Source: Cafeteria roenbergensis (lineage: Eukaryota; Sar; Bigyra; Bicosoecida; Cafeteriaceae). Taken from it: a stretch of DNA of 64,000 bases. Shown in pieces: positions 51,553 to 63,500 of the stretch. A program made the position numbers and the translations under genes. The stretch's first letter is position 1, and every line of letters starts with the position of its first letter. Below the pieces are notes generated by a model. That model was not told the origin of the DNA. It worked only from the letters and a program-made list of their open reading frames with translations, and searched no databases. The stretch lies in assembly GCA_008330645.1 (NCBI GenBank), contig VLTN01000027.1, positions 310,001 to 374,000 on the forward strand. The letters are read 5' to 3'.

Positions 51553-54500
51553 TCACGGGCGAGCTTGTGCGTCAGGAGCTCGCTCGCCCTCGCTCGCGCC
51601 CTGCGCCGGAGCGGAGAGCGCGCCCGCCACGTGTCCGCGCAGTCTCCTCGCGGCTGCTTCGTGGCCGGGGGCCACGCTTGGCCCCGCGTCCAGCGTGTCG
51701 CGGGCGCTCTGCGCCTGGGCTTGCTGGGCCGCGAGAGCTGGCGAGAAGGAGCCGGCGAAGGACAAGGCGATCGCCCGGGACGGAGTTCCGGCCGCGCGGG
51801 GACGAGCACTCCCCTGGCCTGCCGCAGGAGTAGGGGGCGCGAAGAGCGGGCCGAGCGACGACCCGAAGGAGGGGCTGGGGTGTCCGAACGCAGACCCGAG
51901 CGGAAACCATGGCGGGGTGCCAACGCTGCTCTGCCGCCCCCCCTGCATGGAAGCTGCCATGGCCTGGGCCTCAAGGGCGCGTGCCTGCGCCTTGGCCTTC
52001 CGCAGCTCCGCCAGCCGCGAGCGCATCGTGCGAGCGAACACGGCCAGGTGGCGCTCCTGCTCGATGCGGTCGCGGGAGCGGCTGCGAACCGCCTCGATGA
52101 AGCGCTCGTGGGGGGTGAGGAACTCGGTGCCCACCCGCAGCTGGGCGATGACCAGCACAAGCGCGCTGAAGGGCACCCGCATGGAGGCCCCGGGCATGGC
52201 CATGGTGTCGTTCAGCCCGGACGCGAAGGACTCCGCAGCCAGCGCAGCCGAGGCCGGGCTGTCGCGCAAGTCCCGCAGCCAGCGAGACGACGAGCCAAAG
52301 GGCCCGCTCAGGACGTCCTCCGCGGCAGCGTCCGAGGCCAGCGCCTTGCTGATATTGAGCGAGCGGGTCACTCGCGAGGCAGCGGCGAAGGCTGTCGCGG
52401 CGGTGCTCCGCCTCGACCCCGACCCCCCCTGCGCGTGCTGGCGCCGCTGCTCCGACAAAAGGCACGCCTCTGTGAGCAGCGCGCGCGTGCGGAGCTGGCA
52501 GCGCAGGGCGTCCCATCGCTCCGGGTCCCGCAGAAGCCGCGCCACCCACAGGCGCATTGCGCTCCCCTTGGCGGCGCCAGACCCCTCTCGGTCGGTCGGG
52601 TCGCCGCCGCTGGCGAGGGCAGAGAGGCGGGTGGCCGCCAGCGCCGAGGCAAAGAAGCTCAGCGTCGGCTCGTGCTCCTCCGAATCGAGTCGCCTGCAGC
52701 ACGGACACCGCAAGCAGACGGAAGGGCACCATGCGCAGCGGCAGCACGCCCACCACGGGGCCGGCTTGGACGGCTCGCGCGCCTCGGCGGCAGCAGCAGC
52801 TTGCCCAGCAGAAGGCTGGCCTCCGCCGCCCGCCTTGCGGTTGCCCGCCCCCTTGGCCCGGGACTTGGCCACCTCGGCGGCGGCGATCCAGAGCTTCCTG
52901 GCCGACTGGTTCTCTGCCGCGCCTGCTTCCGGCCGCTGGACGGCGTCGACGATGCGCTTGTCCTCGTGCGCGCCCGCTGTTGGCGGCACGGCCGGCTTGC
53001 TGCCGTGCACCTCGTCCGCATACGTTGGGTCCCAGTATTTGCGGCCGTACCCCTCCATCGTGCGGAGCCGCCTGCGCACGGCCTCAGTCTCCCTGCGCTG
53101 CACCTCCCAGCCCACCGTGAGGCGGAATGGCAGTCCCGCGAAGCGGGCCAGCAGCCTGTCAATCGCCCACAGAGGCACGAAGCCAGCCTTGTCCGTGCCT
53201 GTGTGCTCGTCGTACCGGTCGAACGCGGTGCGGAGCAGGGCGACGTCGCGGTACGACATGAGGTCGTTCTGCTCGTGGTACGCGCGCTCGAAGGCCTCCA
53301 GCACGCCGGCTAGGTAAAAGTCGAGCACCACGGCCTGGACCAGGATGACAAAGGACACGAAGAAGATGTTTGCCCACATGCCGGTGCGGTTCTCGGCGTC
53401 GTGGTAGAGGCGCTGCCAGTCCTCACCGGTGGCCATGCGAAAGAGCAGCAGCAGCGACGAGAAGAAGTCGCGGAAGTGCGCGAACCGGTGGAAGCCCTCG
53501 TACTGCTGGTGCAGGGGGTCGAGGGCCCACGCGGTGGCCGTCGCAAGCTGCTCGGCAGTCGAGTTTGCCGTGAGGTTGAACGCCTCGACAGCGCTCTGGG
53601 GCTGGTCCGGCCACGCCGACGGCGAAGAGCGCTCTTCTCCGATGGCCCCAAACAGCTGCATGCCCATGACGGCGAACACGAACAGAACGAGCAAGAGCGT
53701 GAACGTGACAGAGCCCAGCGCCGATACGGACGATGCAAGCGTGTCAACCAGGACGCGCAGTCGCCGTGAGAGGTGCATGACCCTGAACAGGCGGGCGATG
53801 CGAAGCGCTCTCGCCGCCTGGACCCCCGCCTCTGTGTTGACCGAGCGGAGCGCAATGCTGGCAACGACGACCACAAAGTCGAAGACCAGCCACCAGTCCT
53901 TGTACAGCGGCTTCCCACAACCGTGGGCCGTCAGCCGGATGAGCAGCTCCACCGTGAAGATGGCCAAAAACACGGTGTTGGTGGTGTCCAGCGCGGCCGC
54001 CGCTGTAGCCTCCATCGGGCTGTGGGTAAACGCCATAGCAAGCGCGTTGAGGACCACGAGCGTGGTTGCGATCAAATCGAACCACCGGCTCTCGTTGACC
54101 AGCTTGCCCGCTGCATGGTGCGTCGTGTCCCACACGGACGTTCCGCAGAGCCGAGTGCGGCACAGGCACAAGCAGCACCCCCGGGACCGCGCGACGCAAG
54201 CCGCCGCCGACTCCGGGCAGCAGTCGCGCGCGCACCGGCACGTGGTGATGGCGACTGTTCGGCCCGCGAAGAAGGGCACGGGGAAGCAGCAGAGCACTGT
54301 CCCCGGGCAGCGCACGCGGGCGCACTCGTCGCTGCGCAGGGGCTCGACGAGTGCGCCCAGGTGGGCGCGCTGAAGCGGCGTCTGCACGAAAAGACCTGCG
54401 CGGCGGCCGCGGCGGGGTTTGTGGCGGTGCATCGGGTCGGTCACCGCTGGCAGGGCAGCGGTGCCGCCGCTGGGAGCGTTGACGCCCGTGGTCGAGCGAG

Positions 54501-57500
54501 CCATGCGCAGGGGCCGCGCAGAGGGGCCAAGCGGGCTGGCTCCGCTGAGAGGCACCACGCTTGCGTGGCCAACGGAGGCCGCGTGCACGGGTAGAGCGCC
54601 TGCTGCCGCAGTCGCAGTCCCAGCCAAAGCCGCAGCCGCAGCTGGCTGCGCTGGACGCGCAGCCTCGCGCGCAGCGCCCTGGCCGCCTTCCGCCTGAGAC
54701 GAGTCGTGGCTGTCCAACGGCCGACAGCGGTGGCCCGTTTCCACTGCAGACTGCGCCGACTCGGTGCGCTTCGGCGCCCCTCCGTCGCGAGGGGCCGCAA
54801 GCACTGCCGGGGTGCCCTCGGCGAACACGGCGCGGGCAGCCGCTGCCTCGGCCCTCGCCTCGAGCCTGGCCGCCTGGATGAAGAGGTGACGAGTGGTGCG
54901 GGGCAGCCGCGTCCACCCCGCGTGAGAAAGCGTCGTTTGGAACCGCCTCGCACTGCGTCCGAACATGGCCACTCGTCCGGGTTCGTCCGCGTCCTCGGAG
55001 CGGGACATGGTTCCGATCCGCCACTTCTTGGATACGGAAATGCCCGCGCCCCGGGGCACAGGCCTGCTGGGAGTTTCGGCACCTGGACCCCTGCTGTCGC
55101 CATTGTTGTCGCTGGCGCCGTCGCGGCGGGACACGTTGCCATCGTTCTCGCTGTCAGAGCCCACGACGTCGGCCGCCGCCGAAAACGCCGGCGGTCCATG
55201 CCGCTTCGGCCTGCGGTACGTCGCGAAGCAGCAGCAGGACGAGCACGCCCCAAGCCACGGCAAAAAGCCGCAATGGACTCGGCGGAACGCGCGGTCGGAC
55301 TGCGCGGCCCTGTGGCGGCGACGGGCTTGCGTCGCGCGAGCAAGCGCGAGCTCCGTGTCCGTGGGGGCGCAGGTCGCTGCCCGAACCACAGTCTTGGCGC
55401 CCGACTGCCGCAGGTGCGGGGGCAGCTTGGCCACGAGCGCGGACATGGACGACAGGCGAACCTTGGACGACACGTTGCCAAGCGGGGCGCTCCTCGAGGG
55501 CCCAGCAGCCACCCCCGGCTGCATGCGGACGCGCCTGCGCCCGGGGCTTTTCCGCGGGTAGGCGACGGAGACCGAAGCCGCCTGGTCCGCCGACAGCGCG
55601 GGGCCGCGTGCACTCGGCCGGAGGGAAGACCCCGTGCCTGGGTGCGCTTGGCCCGGAGCCTGAGAGGCATCGGGCTCCGCCGCGCTGCCGGCACGCAAGC
55701 GCGTCGCCCCCTCGACACCGTGCGTGTTAGACTCGGTGGCAGGGCGGCCAAGGGCGGCTGCGCCGTCGCTTGCAGCGGGCTGCTCCCGCGAAGATGCGCT
55801 GCCCTCAGCCGCGTCCGCGCTGGCTGCGCCGCAGCTCTCCCCCTCCCCCGGGCACTGCACGTTGCCCTCAGTGGGAGCGTCGCCACCGGCCTCGGCCCCG
55901 GAGGCAGGGTTGTGAGCTGACTCTGCGTCGGAGTGGTCGTCGGCTCCTCCGTCACCCTGCGCCTCGCTGACGCTTGCGGTGATTGCGCTGCCGATTCCGC
56001 TGCTCGACCAGGAGCTGTGACGCGAGGCCGGCGCGGGTCGCTGGACGTCTTCCGCCCCACCCTCTGCGGATGGAGGCGCAGCGTCGACTGGCAGGCTGGC
56101 TTGAATCGGCGCAAAGGGCACACGGCCCCGGGGAGTGCCTTGAGCAAAGGCCTCGGGGCTGATGTGCGCGTTGCCGACCTCTCCTGACGTGGCAACGACG
56201 AGGCTTGGGCGCTTGAGCCTGCGCGCAGCCGGTGCGCCCGAGGTGGTCCGCGGTGCTCCCGTGCCGGGCGCGTCCGTCCCGTCGAGAGCGTGCGAGTCGG
56301 CAGCAGCTGAGTCGCCAGGCTGCGCTTCCTCGGTGCCCGCCTCGGGAACAGTGGCGAGGCCCTGGCCAAAGCCCTTGCCGCTGTCCGAGCGAGAGCCAGA
56401 AGGATGGCCGAGGGCTGTCGCCGCCGCTTGGGCACGGCCCTCCGAAACACCTGCGCTGGCTCGAGGGTGGGCGCTGTGAGGAGTGCCGGGGCCGACGTCG
56501 TCGCTAGGAGGCTGTTGCTTGCCGTCGCCCGAGCCGCCCGCCTCGCTCGCGCTGGAAGGCGCCACAGGAGCTTGGCAAGTGTCGCGAGCGGCTCGAGCCG
56601 CAGGGGCTGCATCGTCCGGCTGGGCGGCGAAGCCCGTGGACCGCGCCGCAATCGCAGAGTGCCAAGCATCAACTGCTGCGCTCGTGTCGCTGGCCCGAAG
56701 GGTGCCGGCTGAGACGCTCGCTGCGGTCCTGGCCCGCCAGCGCGCCTCGATGCGCCTCGCTGCCTGCGTCTCGAACGTGGCGTACATCATCGCCTTGCGC
56801 AGAACACTGCGGTCGCCCGGGGGGGCGTACTGCTGCAGCACTCCCCGCAGGGTCTTTTGCTGGTCTGTGAGGCAGGCATCCTCTCGCTCGAGCGCCACAG
56901 CATTGGCCACGATACCAGTGAACACTGGGAAGATCACGAAGGCGGCCAGGACGATGAAGATGATGAAGAACAAGGCGTACTGTACCGACGCATTCTCAAC
57001 CGGCCCCGTGTCGCGCCCGCTGATGTCCATGCAGCGAGTCAGCGTCGGGATCCAGCCCTCGAGCGTGGCTGTCTCGAGGAGCGTTGTCACGCCTGCAGGG
57101 AGCGACTCGAACGAAGACGTAGGGATAGTCCAAACCCGTAGCGCCGTCTCGCCCGAATCGTCAACGAAGAGGCCCTGGCAGTTCTCCCGCAGGTGGACCG
57201 ACGCGTCGGAGCACTCGCCCATCGCGCCGGCGAAAAACTGCCGACCCAGCACTCCGAAGGAGAGCAGCAGGATGAGGCTGAGCACGACAGCCGCAACGAT
57301 CTGCCCGAGCGAGCGCGAAAAGGCGCGAACGAGCCGGCTGGTCGCTGGCACGGCCTCAAGGAACTTGAGCGGCCGCAGGCACCGAGCAAGGCGGATGATC
57401 GACACCCATGCCGGCGGCAGGCCAGTGACGGGGTTCTCGGGGTATGCACGCGAGTCGACGAAGGCGTCAATAACTGCAAACACCGCGACAACGAGATCCA

Positions 57501-60500
57501 GCACGTTCCATCCCCGCCGCAGATACGAGTGCTCGTTCGCTGCGACGAGCCCGAAGGCCGTGATCTTGAGGACAGCCTCGGCCGCAAAGATGGCGGCAAA
57601 CACAATGTCCAGGGTGCGAAGCGTGCTCTCCGCGCCGGGAGCGCGGCGGAACGACCGTCCCTCGGTTGCCAACTGCAGCGAGGAGAGCAGGATGGTCAGC
57701 AGCATGATGTTCCGAAAGCCTGCACCAGAGCGCCCGGGCTTTTCCGGGCGCGTGCACATGCAGGCGTGTGCAACGCCACGAACAGGGTGCCTTGCAGGGA
57801 GGCACCCCAGCGCCCTGTCCTGGCTGTCCACTGGGAGCGCCTTGACTCGGGTCACGTAAGCCCAGCGCTGGAACCGCTCGAGCGCCGCGATTCCACACAC
57901 GGCGCTCAGCCGCGACAGGCAGCCGCGTTGCGCCCGGGGGGCGGTTGCGGCTTGCGCCCGCTGCTGCATGAGCGTGTCGAGAGCGTCCGCGTCCTCGCTG
58001 TCTGTGTCCTCGTCCGAGCTCGAAATGGCCATCCCTAGCACCGCCTTGAGCCGCTCGCGACCGTGCACTCGCTGCCCACGGCCACCATCGGCTTGGTGCG
58101 CGTCCGGGTCCGATGTGCCAGCCATGGCCATGCGGGACACCTGGCGCTCCCGCGCTCGCCGCACACGCACGGTCTCGCACAGGTCCAGGAGCCGGCCCAG
58201 ACACGACACAGTGCTGGCGACAACGCAGCCGCGCGTCGCCTTGCACGACGGCCGTAAGCACCGCCAGTCGGAGCGAAGCGCCACGCCGCATCGCTTGCAG
58301 GTTTTGGAAAATGGAAGGGGCAGGTCGTCGCTGCTGTCCGTGCTGGTCACGCTGGACGCGTAGGACGACCTGCCGCTGATGCTGCTCGGCGCCCCTCCCT
58401 GCGATCCCGAGCGCGCAAGACTGGAAGAGTTCACCGAGGGCATGTCGTTGCTATCGGACTCGGCAGCCATGTCACCACTCCCTGTCGGCCGCAAGCAGCT
58501 GCGACAGCAGCCGCCACGCCCGGGACGGGCCTCGTCCCCGTCACCGTCGTCGTCTTCGTCGCCGCCAGCAGCAGAGCGTGACCGCCTTGCTCCGCCGCAG
58601 CAGCAAGCCCAGCCGCAGCACCCCGGAGGCGGCGGCTCCACCGCGACTTCGCCCGATGCTGGGCCGGAGTTGAAGCCGCCAGGGGACGCGTCGTTGCCAC
58701 CTGCCACAGCTGCCGCAACGGCGGCGCTCTCCTTGGTCGTTGCTGCCTCGCCCATGGCAATGAGGAAGCGAACGCTGTCGAACCGGCTCTCTCGCTCCTG
58801 TAACAGCACAAGGGCGTCGGTGAGCAGCTGCTGAAGCAGGTCGAGCGTGCTGTCCGCGCGCTCCGTCGGAGCCCTGTCGGCAATGGCGTGCTTGCGCTGC
58901 CGCAGGCTCGCCAAGTCCTCGTCAGCCTCGCCCCCCAGCCCCTGGAGCCGAGGGGTCGGCTTGTTCGAGCCAACCTGCGACTGCCCGCCGTCTGTGAACG
59001 TCACCCTGTCGTTCCCGCCGTGCGGTGTCATCGCGCTGACGGCCTTGGCGGCGCGAAGGCGACCGAGCACGGTCTGCGCAGCGTGTGCAAGGGTCGGCGT
59101 CTTGGACCGCTGCGCCGCCAGCTGCGCCACGGCCTCGTCGACGTTGGCAGTGAGCAGGTCGAGAGACCCAGCAGTCAGGCTACCCGCCAACGCCTCGACG
59201 AGCATCACCGGCGGCGGCCGCCGCAAGATGCGCTCGGCCGGAGGTGCGGCGGCGCCGACTGCCCCGCCCGTGCCAGCAACTCCACTCGGCTGCGGGCGGT
59301 CACCATTGTGCTCGGCGCCATGGCCACGCGGCAAAGCTGCGGGCCCGGCCCTTGGCGCTGGCACTGGCACTGGCGCTGGCGCTGGTGCTGCCGCCGGTGG
59401 ACCGGGCAAAACCGCAGCACCCTGCGCCGGGGTGTTGGCCTCCTGCCAGGCCCGAACCGTCAGAATCATCTCCGCCACAAACAGACGGGAGGCGTGCTGC
59501 TTCCGCGCGGCTTCCTCCAAGTCGGCGTTGTGAAACACCATGCAGCGGCTCAGGGACTTGAGCTGCCGGCGCACCTTCACGTCGTCGTCCTCGGCGATGC
59601 CCTCCACCACGACGGCGATGAAAATTTGAAGCAGCACTACGTTGGTGGCCAGGTACCAAAGGACAACGAGGGCGCTCAGCACCTTGCCCCAGGGAGTCCC
59701 AGAGGCTTCCACGTTGCCGAGGACGCTGGGCCAGTTTTCGCCGGTGATCACGATGAACAGCACCAAGATGCTCTGCGGCGCGGAGTAGAACATCAGCCGG
59801 GGCTCGGGCAGCTCCTCGCCCGGAGACAGCTCGGTGAAGCTGCCCCCAAAGAGCTGCGTGGCGAACAGCCCGGCGACGCAAGTGACCAGGCCGAGCAACG
59901 CAATGAGGTTGGCGATGGCCCCGCCGCGGCGAAACGCGGTCAGCACCAGGTTGCGGATGGGGGCAAGGCCCTCAACCAGCCGCACGCTTCGCAGCGCCGT
60001 GAGGGACATGAACACGCGCGCTCGCACGCTGCCAAAGCCCTCCGTGAGCGAGCCCACGCCGTCCGCCGTGGCAACGAAGAAGACAGTCGCCAACACCCCG
60101 CTGGCGAATGCAATCACATCAAAGAAGGTGATGGGCGCAGAGCGCAGTGTCGCGCCCCTGAGCGCATAGGCACGAAATGCCAGCTCCACGCCGATGAGGC
60201 AGGTCATGGCGATGGCTGCGGCGTCCACGGGGCGAATCTCGTCCTGCCCCACGAGCGGATCTTCCAGCCCGAGAATGACGAGGGTGGTCGCTGACAAGGA
60301 CGTCACCAGGGACGCGAACCACTGCGAGGACCAGTTGCTCATTGTGATGCGAGAGCACCAGCCTGCGGCCGCCTCGTCCCCCTCCGGCGTACCGGGCTGC
60401 AGCGCGCAGTAGGGCCGGCCGAGCACCGCCGCCTGCGCCCAGCGGTGGAGCGGGGACGCCGGCTCGGGCGGCTTCTCTCGCCAGCACCACAGCCCCGCGC

Positions 60501-63500
60501 ACTCAGTCGCCCGCTTGCAGCATCCGGGCTTGTGCGGGGCGCGCTTGCTGGGCATCGGCGGGACTGGCGACTCGGGCGGCGCTGCCGCCCCTCCTTCCTC
60601 GGCTGCTTGCGGCACCTTGGGGGCGGCCAAGGGCGAAGGCGGGCCGGTGCCCCGTGTCTGCGCGGCGCCGCCGCCCGGCGCGGCATTCGCGGACTTGGCA
60701 TCGGCGCCGTGGCCCGCGGCCGGCTCGCTTGCGGAAGCCGCCGCCGTTGCCTTCTCCACGGGCGCACCAAGCGCCTCGCCGGCAGACGGAGGCGGCATGG
60801 CTGCCGGGGCCGCCAACACAGGCGCTCCGGGCCCGATAGCAGCCGCCAGCGGGGCCACTATGCCGCCGGCTGCTCCCTTCGCATCGGCGTGGTGTGAGCC
60901 TGATGGCAACGACCCGCTGCTCACGACGCTGCCTCGCGCTTCCGTCGGCTGGTCGTCCAGCGCCCTGTCGAGCGTGTCGAGCAGGGTTCGAACCTCGCCC
61001 CCAGACTGCTGCACCGGCTTTTCCGCCGAGCTGACGGCCGGTGCTGGCTGTGCCGAGGGCGTCGATGGAGCGCGAGCAAGCGTTGCACCAGCCCCCGGTC
61101 CCGAAGCAGCGGGGGACGCCTCCGGCTCGGCTGCCGCGCCGGGCGGGTCCGCGCCCCAGAAGGGAGCGTGCGAGCTCAAGGCCGAGGCCGCGCTTCCCAG
61201 CCTTGGATCGTGGGCGGCGGAGCTTGCGCTGCTGCTCCTGCGACTAGCCACACTGCCGAAGCCCGGCGTGACGTCCGCCGCGGCCGACGCTGGCCCTGAC
61301 CGCGGCGTCTGAGCGATGGCAAGGCGGAGCGCGTGAAGCCGCTCGCGCTCGGCGGTGAGTCGCTGGGACATGGAGGCTCGCGCGCGGTGGCCCGGCCGCT
61401 GCTCCTGCGAGCTCTGGCTCGCGACCCTTCCGTCGAGGCTTGCTGACCCAGCAGAGTCGCGCCGGCTGGGGGCGCCGCTGCCGAGCACGAGCGTGGGCGG
61501 CTCCCAAGCAGACCCTGCCGGGGGCAGTGGGCCCACCACGTCCGTTTCCTCCGCTGCGGCCCCCGGGGTGCCGGCTGACCTGGACCGGCCGCTGCTGCCT
61601 CGCTCAACGCCAAAGTCGCCCTCCATGCTGGACGAGTGGCTGCTGCGGTCCGACTCTTGGCCGTCGAGCTCGTCCATGCCCATGTCCATGCAGTCGCCGT
61701 CGGGAAACTCCGTCAGGTCCTGCAGAGCCTGAAACGCCGCTGACCTCGGTGTGGCCGACGGTCCCGTGCGCCCCGTCACCCGGTGCCGCAGCTGCACGCC
61801 GCCCACCCCGCGCACCCGCTCCCGCGCCGCCTGGAGCTTGGCCTTGGCCGCCAGCGCCGCTGCCGACGCCGCCGCTGCCTCGCTCGCCGCCTGCTCGGCC
61901 GCCAGCTTGGCCTTGCTGACCGTGCTCTTGGCCCGCTTGGCCCAAAGCTTCATCTTGGAAGCCAGGAGCAGGCCCCCCGCGCCGCGGATCCCGCTGTCTG
62001 TCTGGGCCGCCTGGAGCCTTGCCACGTTCGCGGCGAGCGCCTGGGCCGCCTCGATGGCCGCCTGCTCCCTTGCGGCTGCTGCAGCCTCGGCCTGGGCCGC
62101 CTTCTCCTCCCGCTGGCGTGCGATAAAGGCCTCCCAGGTGTTTCCGAACTGCTGGATCAGAACCGAGGTGACCAGTGACAGCACCAGAAAGTTGCACACG
62201 AACACCACCAGCACGAAGTACACGGACGCTAGCGGGCCCTCGGCGCCCAGCACGGCGTACGCGAGGTCTGACCAGCCTTCGAGGCTGGCCGCCTGCACCA
62301 CAACGTACAGGCCGTAGAGCACGTTCTGGAAGCTCTGCAGCCCCTGCAGCGGAAAGGACCCGGTGTCAGCACAGCGCCAAGCCGGATTGATGGTGCTGCA
62401 GATGAGGCCTGCGGCCTCGGACGCAGGGGTTCCTTCCGGCACACAGAACGGCGCGGGCTCCGGGTCCGGCAGCTCTGCCTCCGGGAAGCCGCCTCCGGGC
62501 AGAGGCGCGGCTGACGTGTCGACGCACCGACGCTGCAGGCTGAGGCCCAGCGACTCCACCCCAATGATGGCAAAGACGAAATAGAAGAAAACCATGACGA
62601 CGAGGACGTTGAACAGGAAGGAGCAGGACCTGAACAGGGACACCAGAATGACCTGAAGGCCGGGGAGCGCCTCCACCGTGCGCACGACCCGAAACACGCG
62701 AAGCGCTCGCAAGACCGTCACGTTGGCCGTCACGCCCTCCGAGAAGACGTCGACGAACATGACGACCAGCACGAGGAGGTCAGCAACATCCCAGGCGTTC
62801 TGCAGATACCCCGGCTCCGCCACGCGGTCCCTTCGCCGGATGCGCCTCTCAATGGCCACAGCCTTCCACCGACGCTTTACTTGCATCCGGGTCGGCCCCT
62901 CGGGCATAAGTCTCTCGGCCGGCAGGCCGTCCGGGTCCGTTGCGGCGGCGTTCGCCTTCCTCGCAGGAGTCGCACCGCCCCCTGCTGGCCTGACAGGCTC
63001 AGCCGCCGCCTGAAGCTGGCGCCGCATCTCCTGGCGGAGCATCCTCACGGACAGCACGGCGTGGATGAGCACGTCAGGGTCGAGAGCCTCTCTCACTAAG
63101 CGCGGCCCGGAGCCAATGGACACCGCGCGCGATAGGAGTCCCCGCGAGAGGATCTTCAGGACGGCTTCGGCCGCGAAGATGACCAGAGCGACGCGTTCCA
63201 CCATCGAGATCCACTCTGGGTCTGCCCCCACTGGCTGTGTGAAGAAGAGCGAGACGATGGAAACCACAATCGCAAGCGAGATGACGGCCCTGACCAGGGC
63301 GTGCTCCAAAACCCTGGACGCCAAGAAGCGTAACCTGGCGCCCCAGTGTGTGCTGGTGGGGCGTACCTTGCGCACCAGGGCCTTGTGGCCAGGCCACGCG
63401 GCAACTGGGGCAGAGTCGGCCGGAGAGCCCTTGGCACGCGTCGCGGTGTGCCGGTCCCAGTGGCCCAAATAGCGTCGCGCATACCTCCACACGGCCTCTC

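Noticed and set aside
51218-53317. 699-residue plus-strand frame after elongin C
   Set aside because: It is antisense to the channel's C-terminus and lacks any recognisable sequence; elongin C already ends at its normal LDC terminus.
54441-56672. 743-residue minus-strand frame inside the channel gene
   Set aside because: It is a shifted frame on the channel's own strand with Pro/Arg-rich translation and no motif.
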